DNA from: DATIBL01 sp035457505
GTDB lineage: Bacteria > Patescibacteriota > Minisyncoccia > Phycocordibacterales > UBA6899
Assembly: GCA_035457505.1 (NCBI GenBank)
Contig: DATIBL010000007.1
Span: 1 to 13,382, forward strand
Reading direction: 5' to 3'
Length of the DNA stretch: 13,382 nt
Shown: in pieces, positions 5,787 to 12,239 of the stretch
How the letters are laid out: each line of letters starts with the position of its first letter
How positions within the stretch are numbered: position 1 is the first letter of the stretch
The notes under the pieces: model-generated
The model's input: only the letters and a program-made list of their open reading frames with translations
What the model was told of the DNA's origin: nothing
The model's database searches: none
Translations under genes and position numbers: made by a program

Positions 5787-6830
5787 ATGGAACGGATCAT
5801 CGGTTTTCTGTGTTTTCTGTTCGCCACGACGGCTTTCGCCGGCGATCAAACGGCTATCGACATGCAACAGTTCTCCGGCTCCCAAGCGACCGCGAACCCG
5901 ACCTACAACTTCGGCGGACCGAGCGCAGTGATCGGACTCCCGCAGCATCCGATGTCGGCTCCGCCGGGTATCTACGACCGACTCACCGTTCCGCCCTATG
6001 CGCTTTTTGGCGTCTTGGATCGGATTACGGCCCAATTCGGAGAAGTGGAGATCTCGGACGAACGCGATGTCGCTCAGGTTGCACGCGAAAACGAAGACGC
6101 ACGCGTGGTCTTCGCGCCGATGCCGGCATTCGGAGCACTCAAAAGCTTTCCTGCCTCGCGGCCATTCAGCGCAGTCTTCACGCCGAAGCTCGAGAAGCGC
6201 GTCCGACTCGTCGGCAGCGTCTTCTTTCAAGCCAAGGAAGGGCGGACCGTGCTGCCACCCGCAGACAAGGGCCACATCGTGGCGCTGCTTCGGGAGGTCG
6301 GCGGCCATCTCGGCCGCACCTACGTGATCGCTATTCCGCAAGGGTACGGCGTCGTTGTCGGTGTCGAGAACGAAGGCACCACCATCGGCGTTTCGAGCGT
6401 CCTTTCGCATCTCGCACAAGTTTTCGTGGGGATTGGACCGACGGCGTCGGCACAAGATGGCGTCACGCGCCCGATCGCATCGTGGGGCCAATCGTATCTC
6501 GTCCTCGTCGAGGATGAGGCGGAGGGAATCCCCTTCCGCGTCGAACTTGCGACCCCCGAGATGGTGGATCGCGAACGTACGGCAACAAAGGCGGCAAAGG
6601 ATGCTGAGCGTGCAGCAGAGGAACGTGCCCAGCATGCCGAACGCGAACGCAAAATCGCAGAAGAACTCGCCGAAGCGCATCGCGTTGCGGCCGAAGAAGC
6701 GACTAAGCGTCTCGCACAGGCAGCAGCACCGAAGCCCGTCGCGATCGCACCAGCAAAGCGGCACCATCCCAAACCGGCCGCGGTTGCCGCAAAAGCATCT
6801 GTACCATGTCCGTGCGATACAAAGAAATAA
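5787..6830 (+). CDS. Exported protein with a C-terminal Ala/Glu-rich coiled coil, function unknown
   Basis: A 347-residue protein with a clear signal peptide (MERIIGFLCFLFATTAFAG, cleavage near residue 18-19). Residues 20-255 are a globular region of unknown family with hydrophobic beta-like runs (RVRLVGSVFFQAK, TYVIAIPQGYGVVVGV, QSYLVLVED). Residues 259-312 are a highly charged Ala/Glu/Arg/Lys helix, a likely coiled coil, followed by a Lys/Pro/Ala tail and a final CPC motif at 341-343. The start has AAAGGAG 5 bases upstream and follows a strong hairpin. It is last in the plus-strand exported-protein set and is closed by an 11-base terminator stem. The general layout resembles conjugation or pilus-associated exported proteins, but I see no motif that proves it. 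Confidence 0.8.
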   Translation: MERIIGFLCFLFATTAFAGDQTAIDMQQFSGSQATANPTYNFGGPSAVIGLPQHPMSAPPGIYDRLTVPPYALFGVLDRITAQFGEVEISDERDVAQVARENEDARVVFAPMPAFGALKSFPASRPFSAVFTPKLEKRVRLVGSVFFQAKEGRTVLPPADKGHIVALLREVGGHLGRTYVIAIPQGYGVVVGVENEGTTIGVSSVLSHLAQVFVGIGPTASAQDGVTRPIASWGQSYLVLVEDEAEGIPFRVELATPEMVDRERTATKAAKDAERAAEERAQHAERERKIAEELAEAHRVAAEEATKRLAQAAAPKPVAIAPAKRHHPKPAAVAAKASVPCPCDTKK

Positions 6831-6853
6831 TTTCCAGTTCTTTCAACCGATTG

Positions 6854-6886
6854 AAACGGGCCCCGAGGGGGCCCGTTTTTCTTTTC
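6854..6886 (+). terminator. Strong intrinsic terminator closing the exported-protein genes
   Basis: Perfect 11-base stem AAACGGGCCCC (6854-6864) / GGGGCCCGTTT (6868-6878) with a 3-base loop, followed by TTCTTTTC. It lies between convergent genes and may also slow transcription from the zinc-ribbon gene, though its minus-strand T-run is short. Confidence 0.85.
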
Positions 6887-6900
6887 TTGCGGAAAATCGT

Positions 6901-7167
6901 TTATTTTTCCGTCGCCCACCGGGAGAGCTTCGGAATGACGGCATGCGCAAGGTCGTAGGCCTTCGCATCCGTAATACCGAGCTTGGAAGTCATGTGCGCG
7001 ATCGAGCGTGTGATCATTTCGTCGAGCGAAAGATCTGGCTCCACAAAAGCGCCGGATTTGTAGCAGAGCGTACAGTATTCGCACGCAGGTGTTCCGTCGG
7101 CCTTCGTTCCATAGAACCCTTCTCCGATCGGCATACCGCAGCTCTGGCAACGTGGTCGGTCTGTCAT
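6901..7167 (-). CDS. Small zinc-ribbon protein
   Basis: An 88-residue cytoplasmic protein. Residues 7-45 hold CQSCGMPI, then a Gly-rich loop, CEYCTLCYKSGAF, with Cys7, Cys10, Cys29, Cys32 and Cys35; this matches the putative zinc-ribbon family with the CxxCGMP ... YCxxCYxxGxF pattern (Pfam zf-ribbon_2 type). The remainder is a helical tail with a DEM motif and a basic end. The family's role is not known with certainty. The frame is open upstream to 7266, but ATG 7165-7167 precedes the zinc ribbon directly and has an extended -10 (TGC-TACAGT) 6 bases before it, so it looks leaderless. It follows polA by 66 bases and could also receive read-through from it. Confidence 0.85.
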   Translation of the reverse strand: MTDRPRCQSCGMPIGEGFYGTKADGTPACEYCTLCYKSGAFVEPDLSLDEMITRSIAHMTSKLGITDAKAYDLAHAVIPKLSRWATEK

Positions 7168-7173
7168 GGGGAC

Positions 7174-7182
7174 ACTGTAGCA
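7174..7182 (-). promoter_or_regulatory. Extended -10 element for leaderless transcription of the zinc-ribbon gene
   Basis: TGC followed by TACAGT ends 6 bases before the ATG at 7167, the same geometry as before the PHP gene. No Shine-Dalgarno sequence lies between, and the -35 region is poor. Confidence 0.45.
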
Positions 7183-7232
7183 AGAACGAGAGTTCTCATG
7201 CAATGCCGAACCGCACCCGGGCGAAATATTCG

Positions 7233-9662
7233 CTATTTCCGCGGCAGCTCCGTCATGCTCCCCCAACGTTTCCCTTCGGCTGCGTCCACCACAAGCGGGA
7301 TGTGCGCGATCGCCGTCCCATCCGTCACGTGTTCCATGGCCTGACCGATCACCGTCACCGCATGGTCGATCGTCCCCTTTGCGTCGTCGACTTCAAAAAT
7401 GAGTTCATCGTGGACCTGAAGAAGCAGTCCGACCTTCCCCGTAAGCCCCTCTTCTGCAAGCGCTGCATCCGTGCGCCGCATCGCGATCTTCACCAGATCC
7501 GCGGCCGTTCCTTGGAGCGGCGCGTTCATCGCCATGCGCTCTGCCGCAGCGCGGAGATACGGGAGTTTCGAACGCATATCGCGGAAATGACGCCGTCGGC
7601 CAAAAAATGTCTCTGTGTATCCTTTCTTTGCAGCCGCAGCCTTCACTGCATCAAAATACGCGCCGATCTTCGGGAACGTCACAAAATATTGATCCATGAA
7701 TTCTTGCGCTTCTTCGCGCGTCGATCCGAGATTCGTCTTGAGCGCATTCACTCCCATGCCATAGATGATGCCGAAGTTGATCACCTTTGCGCGGCGGCGC
7801 ATCTCTTTGGTCACCGCATCCGGCGCAACGCCGAACACGCGCGACGCGACGGCGGTATGCGCATCCGCTCCGCTCTGGAATACCTCCGTAAGCCCCGGGT
7901 CCTCCGAGAGCATGGCGAGTACGCGCATCTCGATCTGAGAATAGTCGAATGCGACAAGCGTCTTTCCTTTTCCTGCCACAAACGCATCGCGGATCGCCTC
8001 GCCGAGTCCTTCGCGCACGGGAATGTTCTGCAGATTCGGATCCGACGAGGACATGCGTCCGGTGGTCGTCCCTGCAAGGTGGAATTTCGCATGCAGCCTC
8101 CCGTCCGCTCCCACCATGCCGGGAATATTGTCGATATAGGTCGAGAGCAGCTTTTGGAGTTCGCGATATTCGAGAATCTCGGCGACGATCGGATGCGCAT
8201 CGCGGAGCTTCTCAAGCTCGGATTCACGCGTCGAACGCGCACCGCCATCGGTCTTCTTCAACCCCTTGGCGGTGAGTCCGAGGCGATCGAAGATGATCTC
8301 TCCGAGCTGCTTCGGAGAATTGATGTTGAACTCTCCTCCCGCATGAGTGTGAATCTTCTTTTCTACCAAGGAGAGCTTTGCGTGATAGTCCTTTGAAAGT
8401 TTGGCGAGATAGGGTACATCGATCGCGATCCCACGCGCTTCGGCCGCATGCACGATCGGAATGAGCGGCAATTCGATCTCGCGATAGAGCTTCTCGAGAC
8501 CCGCCTTTGCGAGTTCGCCCATGATCGCTTCCCGCGCCTCCGCGAATGTCCGCACTCCTGCATGTTCAAGGATGTCTTCCTGGGACGGGTTCGTCGCATC
8601 GGAATCGACGAGCCAGAGCGCGAGTGCGGTTTCCTCAAGAAGCGTCGGATCGATCGCCTCCTCGGGCGCATCGTCCTTTGGTTTTTCCTCATCAGGCGCC
8701 CCGGCATCGCCGCCCTGACTCGCCAAAAGCGCCTTTAATCGCGCGCCGAGCGTACGGAACTCAAGAGTCGTGAACAGCGCAAGCGCCGGATCGATCTGAA
8801 ACGCCGTGAGCCATGTCTCCTCCGGTACCGCATAGCGGATCGGCGCATCGCGGCGGATCGTCGCGAGCATCTTCGAAAATTTCGCCTCGTCCTCGCCTGC
8901 CTTCAAGAGCTCGACGATGCGCTTCTTGATCCCCGCATCAAGGAGCGCCTGCTCGTCCTTTTTGATCGCCACATAGATCGATTCGATCGATCCGAACTTC
9001 GCGATAAGCTCCGACCCGGTCTTCTCGCCGATCCCCGCGATGCCGATGATGTTGTCGGACGGATCTCCACGGAGACCTTTGTAGTCGGGAAGCAGCTCGG
9101 GTCCGAAGCCGAAACGCTCGCGAACTGCCGCTTCGTCGTAGATGACCGTGTCGTTCAACCCCTTCCGAAGCGTAAAGACGCGCACCTTGTCGCCCGCGAC
9201 GAGCTGGAGCGTATCCATATCCCCGGACACGATCACGACTTCGATATCGTCGCGCGCTTTTGTCTGCTCGACGATCGTCCCAAGCATGTCGTCCGCCTCG
9301 AATCCCGGATGATCGTAGATCGGAATCCCGAATGCCGTGAAGACATCTCGCGATCGCGCAAGCTGCTTCTTGAGATCTTCATCCGCTTTGACGCGGCCGG
9401 CTTTGTAGTCCTTGTACTCCTTGTGCCGGAACGTCGGGCCCGGCAGATCGTAGCATGCAGCCATGTATTCTGGAGAGAACTCCGCGATCGCCTTCATGAG
9501 CATCGTCGCAAGCCCATAGAGCCCGCCGGTCGGCTCGCCCGATGCCGTCGCAAAATCCGGGAGCGCATGATACGCGCGATGGATGATCGCATGCGCATCA
9601 AACAACACGAGCCGTGCGCGCTCATGCCCTTTTGCATCCTTTGTTCGTGCGGCGTGCCCCAT
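7233..9662 (-). CDS. polA: DNA polymerase I, apparently without a proofreading domain
   Basis: An 809-residue DNA repair and primer-replacement polymerase. Residues 15-300 are the 5'-3' exonuclease: FDAH near 21-24, GFEADDMLG at 120-128, VSGDMDTLQLV at 145-155, and the helix-hairpin-helix GIAGIGEKTG at 207-216. Residues 385-809 are the polymerase: RMSSSDPNLQNIP at 536-548, motif A DYSQIEMR at 573-580, motif B RRRAKVINFGIIYG at 622-635 and motif C QVHDELIF at 749-756. Between them, residues about 315-385 hold only a short acidic linker and a remnant (ALALWLVDSD) where the family normally has a 3'-5' exonuclease fold of about 190 residues; its catalytic DEDD motifs are absent. Escherichia coli Pol I is 928 residues. 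The ATG at 9660-9662 has no Shine-Dalgarno site but an extended -10 8 bases upstream. Confidence 0.97.
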   Translation of the reverse strand: MGHAARTKDAKGHERARLVLFDAHAIIHRAYHALPDFATASGEPTGGLYGLATMLMKAIAEFSPEYMAACYDLPGPTFRHKEYKDYKAGRVKADEDLKKQLARSRDVFTAFGIPIYDHPGFEADDMLGTIVEQTKARDDIEVVIVSGDMDTLQLVAGDKVRVFTLRKGLNDTVIYDEAAVRERFGFGPELLPDYKGLRGDPSDNIIGIAGIGEKTGSELIAKFGSIESIYVAIKKDEQALLDAGIKKRIVELLKAGEDEAKFSKMLATIRRDAPIRYAVPEETWLTAFQIDPALALFTTLEFRTLGARLKALLASQGGDAGAPDEEKPKDDAPEEAIDPTLLEETALALWLVDSDATNPSQEDILEHAGVRTFAEAREAIMGELAKAGLEKLYREIELPLIPIVHAAEARGIAIDVPYLAKLSKDYHAKLSLVEKKIHTHAGGEFNINSPKQLGEIIFDRLGLTAKGLKKTDGGARSTRESELEKLRDAHPIVAEILEYRELQKLLSTYIDNIPGMVGADGRLHAKFHLAGTTTGRMSSSDPNLQNIPVREGLGEAIRDAFVAGKGKTLVAFDYSQIEMRVLAMLSEDPGLTEVFQSGADAHTAVASRVFGVAPDAVTKEMRRRAKVINFGIIYGMGVNALKTNLGSTREEAQEFMDQYFVTFPKIGAYFDAVKAAAAKKGYTETFFGRRRHFRDMRSKLPYLRAAAERMAMNAPLQGTAADLVKIAMRRTDAALAEEGLTGKVGLLLQVHDELIFEVDDAKGTIDHAVTVIGQAMEHVTDGTAIAHIPLVVDAAEGKRWGSMTELPRK

Positions 9663-9670
9663 ATGCCGCC

Positions 9671-9679
9671 ATCATAACA
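9671..9679 (-). promoter_or_regulatory. Extended -10 element for near-leaderless transcription of polA
   Basis: TGT followed by TATGAT ends 8 bases before the ATG at 9662. The terminator of the upstream gene occupies the -35 region, so this promoter would depend on the extended -10. Confidence 0.45.
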
Positions 9680-9701
9680 GAAAACCCCGGGCGGGGTTTT
9701 C
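9680..9701. terminator. Two-way intrinsic terminator between the DUF2007-like gene and polA
   Basis: AAAACCCC (9681-9688), loop GGGC, GGGGTTTT (9693-9700), extended by one G-C pair. It is symmetrical and can act on either strand; here it would end the surface protein-tsaE-DUF2007 operon just before the polA promoter. Confidence 0.8.
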
Positions 9702-9724
9702 TCCACATCGGTCAGGTCTTTGCG

Positions 9725-9940
9725 TCAAACGCCCGACGGGCCTTTTTCCAAAAGCTCCTTCGCCTCGGACAGATCATCGTCGCGGAGGACGAAGACGTCG
9801 AAACCGAATGGATCCTCCCCGGGCGCCACTTCTTCAGGGTCGCGTTCGCGAACATAGCTTTTGATGCTGTGTTCAAGGAGGAATTGCTGCGTATATTGCG
9901 CCTCGTCGAGCATCTTACAGAATTTGATCAGAGTTCCCAT
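9725..9940 (-). CDS. DUF2007-like small protein (putative signal-transducing family)
   Basis: A 71-residue cytoplasmic protein. The pattern matches DUF2007: MGTLIKFCKMLDEAQYTQQF, then LLEHSIKSYVRE, an acidic Pro/Gly loop, FDVFVLRDDDLSEAKELLEK, i.e. a beta-alpha-beta fold in which a helix near the N-terminus and a second strand precede a final helix. The family's function is not established. Its ATG overlaps the tsaE stop by 13 bases (9928-9940), so translation is probably coupled to tsaE. A symmetrical terminator follows. Confidence 0.7.
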   Translation of the reverse strand: MGTLIKFCKMLDEAQYTQQFLLEHSIKSYVRERDPEEVAPGEDPFGFDVFVLRDDDLSEAKELLEKGPSGV

Positions 9941-10374
9941 GGTTTGATCCGAACACGGCGGACATCGTCATCCCCCTGTTCGAACGTCAGTGTCATTCTA
10001 TCGTTCAAGAGATTCTCCGCAAGCCGCTCCGGCCACTCGATCGCAACGAGCGTCCGTGGGTCCTTCTCGATCTCCCCGAATCGCAATGCCGAGAATTCGG
10101 AGGGATTATCCAGGCGATAGGCGTCGATATGCACGAGCCGGCGGAATCTCCCGGCCGAAACATCATAGGATTTCATGAGCACAAAAGTCGGCGAAAGGAC
10201 CTGCTCGGCAATTCCAAGCGCTTTGGCGAGCGACTTGGTGAACGCAGTCTTCCCTGCTCCGAGTTCTCCGGAGAGCGCGATCACCGATGCCTCGGTGCGT
10301 TTCGGAATGCGCGCAAGAATCTCCTGCGCAAAGCGGTCGAGCTCATCAAGATCGCGGATTGTGCGCTCTTCCAT
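9928..10374 (-). CDS. tsaE: tRNA threonylcarbamoyladenosine biosynthesis ATPase TsaE
   Basis: TsaE is the ATPase that works with TsaB, TsaC and TsaD to make t6A37 in tRNAs that read ANN codons. The protein is 148 residues, usual for the family. Walker A GELGAGKT at 36-43; SPTF at 61-64; VHIDAYRL at 81-88; EWPERL at 113-118, all characteristic TsaE motifs. The frame extends 6 codons upstream to a GTG, but ATG 10372-10374 gives the standard family N-terminus. A TGG-TAGCAT extended -10 lies 8 bases before that ATG and overlaps the stop codon of the preceding surface-protein gene; it can also be read from that gene's operon. Its 3' end overlaps the DUF2007-like gene. Confidence 0.95.
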   Translation of the reverse strand: MEERTIRDLDELDRFAQEILARIPKRTEASVIALSGELGAGKTAFTKSLAKALGIAEQVLSPTFVLMKSYDVSAGRFRRLVHIDAYRLDNPSEFSALRFGEIEKDPRTLVAIEWPERLAENLLNDRMTLTFEQGDDDVRRVRIKPWEL

Positions 10375-10382
10375 ACGCACCC

Positions 10383-10391
10383 ATGCTACCA
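10383..10391 (-). promoter_or_regulatory. Possible internal extended -10 for tsaE
   Basis: TGG followed by TAGCAT ends 8 bases before the tsaE ATG. The TAG of the hexamer is also the stop codon of the surface-protein gene (10386-10388). It matches the pattern of the other leaderless-looking genes, but the hexamer is only a partial consensus match. Confidence 0.3.
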
Positions 10392-12119
10392 CGCCGCGCG
10401 AGGAGGAGTCCCTGAGCTGTCTCCCTCGATCGGAAGATCGGCAATGACCGTCTCGAGCGCCGGGGACATCTCCACCGACGGATCAGCATATTCTGCGATC
10501 GGGCGAGTGCGCATGCGGCGATCCGCATCACGCGCCGCTTCCTCTTCGGCGATCTCCTGTTTGCGCTTCTCATAGAATGTGCGAGCTGCGCGAACTCCGA
10601 GAATGATCCCGAGTACGGCGATCACGAAGATCAGCCATTCAAGAAAAGTGTTCGGAAGGATTCCGCCATCACCATCGGATGCGGACGCCTTTGCGCGCGC
10701 CGCTGCCGTCGCACCAGAAGCATCCTTCGCAGCGACCGCCGAACGCTCTCCGGACGGACTCGTGATCTCAAGGCGTGCTCGGGCAACCGGAACTTGCTTA
10801 GCATCGCTGGTCGTCATGCCGAGCAGCGTGATCGTGCGCTTTTCCTTGGGCGACAGCGTTCCGATCGCAAGTACATAGGTTCGTTCTGGGCCAGGATTCT
10901 CCTCAAGCAGGAGTTCGTTGTCGGTGTTGTCTCCAATGTAGATCACATCAGCAGGATAGATCACTCGGAGCATCGCATCACGATACGTCGTACGCGTACC
11001 GTTCTCGTAGGTTACGCGATATTCCACCGGAACACGCGCACCGGAGCCCGAAGCAGATGTTGCGATCGACACGATTACGCCCTCGGGTCCTTCTGGGAGG
11101 CCTTCGGTCGACGTTGCCGTTCCCTTTCCAAAAAGGCGAAGGAAGAGCTCCGTGATGGGATTTGGTGGTACGCCCGTCCCAACGACTGTCGGCGCTGCCG
11201 ATCCGACGCTTGCCGTTGCGCCGAATGACGGCGACGGAGGAGAGGCGCTCACAAGGCGAGATGATCCGCCCTGTTCGACATATGTCGCGCTACCGGTCTG
11301 TGCACTCCCGGTCGTCACGACCTGCGCAGGTGCGGTGTTTCCGGAGGACGCCTGGGTACCCGGAGTTGTGGCTGGGGTCGGCGCCGGGGCAACAACGGGC
11401 GGCGGCGGAGGTGTTCCGCGCGTGGTGAACGAGATGATCGCAGAGTAGTATCGCCCTTCGGTCGTCTCGGCAACGGCGCGATAGAAATAGGTCGTTCCAG
11501 GAGTCAGGCCCGTGGCAGGATAATCAAACGCGCTTGAGCTGACGCCAAATCCGTACTTCTGCGTCGTCTTCCCGAATGCCGCGGTCTCCCCCCATTCGTA
11601 CCACGCCGACGCGGGCGAGCCGCCGTGCGGGCTCACATACGATCGGAATGTCGCAGTGGTTTCTGTGATCGACTTCGCATCGAGCGCAAGGATCGTGGTG
11701 ATCGGCTGGGTCTTCGACGGAAGCGCCTTCGTGTTCACGAACACGGTCTGTCCGATATCCTTCCCGCGGCTATTCTCTGCAACCAAGCGAAAGAAGTACT
11801 GCGTGCTTGGCGCGAGACCAACAACGGAAACCGAAACATCGCCATGGTAGCCGCCCGAACGCAGGTGCGTCGTCTCATAGACAACACCCGAGCGGGAGTT
11901 CATTCCCCACTCGAACCAGTATTCAGTGTCGGACATTTCCATGCCGTTGACCTTTCCGTTGGCATAGAAGGAATTTTCGGTGACGAATGTGGCGTTGTAG
12001 GTGGTCGCAAAAGGCGCTGCCGGGGACAGAGCCAGGGCTGAAAGCGGGAGGGAAAGGAGAACAAGCGCAAGCGTGCTTGCGCAGACGACCCGAACAAACG
12101 GTGTACGGGAATCCTTCAT
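10386..12119 (-). CDS. Surface protein with two fibronectin-III-like domains and a C-terminal membrane anchor
   Basis: A 577-residue exported protein. Signal peptide about 1-31 (hydrophobic LALVLLSLPLSALAL). Residues about 40-133 and 138-233 are two related fibronectin-III-like domains, each with a (W/Y)FEWG or WYEWG motif, a GL(A/T)P step and TQYFFRLVAE or TTYFYRAVAE. Residues 234-320 are a Pro/Thr/Ser/Ala linker. Residues about 345-460 form a second beta-rich region (RVTYENGT, RVIYPADVIYIGDN, LSPKEKRTITL) that resembles DUF11-type repeats. An Ala/Asp linker leads to a membrane helix at 492-509 and a 68-residue charged tail, probably cytoplasmic. The function is likely adhesion or envelope architecture. 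ATG 12117-12119 is chosen because a strong promoter's -10 lies 10 bases upstream and overlaps the earlier in-frame ATGs. First gene of the operon with tsaE. Confidence 0.88.
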   Translation of the reverse strand: MKDSRTPFVRVVCASTLALVLLSLPLSALALSPAAPFATTYNATFVTENSFYANGKVNGMEMSDTEYWFEWGMNSRSGVVYETTHLRSGGYHGDVSVSVVGLAPSTQYFFRLVAENSRGKDIGQTVFVNTKALPSKTQPITTILALDAKSITETTATFRSYVSPHGGSPASAWYEWGETAAFGKTTQKYGFGVSSSAFDYPATGLTPGTTYFYRAVAETTEGRYYSAIISFTTRGTPPPPPVVAPAPTPATTPGTQASSGNTAPAQVVTTGSAQTGSATYVEQGGSSRLVSASPPSPSFGATASVGSAAPTVVGTGVPPNPITELFLRLFGKGTATSTEGLPEGPEGVIVSIATSASGSGARVPVEYRVTYENGTRTTYRDAMLRVIYPADVIYIGDNTDNELLLEENPGPERTYVLAIGTLSPKEKRTITLLGMTTSDAKQVPVARARLEITSPSGERSAVAAKDASGATAAARAKASASDGDGGILPNTFLEWLIFVIAVLGIILGVRAARTFYEKRKQEIAEEEAARDADRRMRTRPIAEYADPSVEMSPALETVIADLPIEGDSSGTPPRAAW

Positions 12120-12129
12120 AGATGTTTGT

Positions 12130-12158
12130 ATCATACACCAAAATCTGATATTTGTCAA
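12130..12158 (-). promoter_or_regulatory. Consensus-like promoter of the surface-protein operon
   Basis: On the minus strand TTGACA (12153-12158), exactly 17 bases, TATGAT (12130-12135). The -10 ends 10 bases before the ATG at 12119, so the leader would be only about 3 bases. This is the best promoter in the window and supports leaderless initiation at this gene. Confidence 0.85.
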
Positions 12159-12203
12159 TTCCATTTCCTTCTCGCCCCACCCCCGAAAATATCCTGTTTT
12201 TTA

Positions 12204-12232
12204 TTGCTCCTTTTCACTTCCCCGGATACAAT
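12204..12232 (+). promoter_or_regulatory. Promoter of the PilB/GspE gene, leaderless
   Basis: TTGCTC (12204-12209), 17 bases, TACAAT (12227-12232), followed by 7 bases and ATG 12240. An earlier in-frame ATG at 12231 overlaps the -10 and so is unlikely to be used. Confidence 0.6.
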
Positions 12233-12239
12233 GAACGCC

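Noticed and set aside
5508..6767. A 419-codon minus-strand open frame
   Set aside because: It covers the coiled-coil gene in antisense, shows Cys/Arg-rich shadow composition and has no start signal, whereas the plus-strand frame has a signal peptide and ribosome site.
7089..8396. A 435-codon plus-strand open frame
   Set aside because: It is antisense to polA, whose catalytic motifs confirm the minus-strand reading; it also spans the zinc-ribbon start region.
12120..12164. Earlier in-frame starts for the surface protein
   Set aside because: They overlap the -10 and the spacer of a near-consensus promoter, so the message would not contain them.
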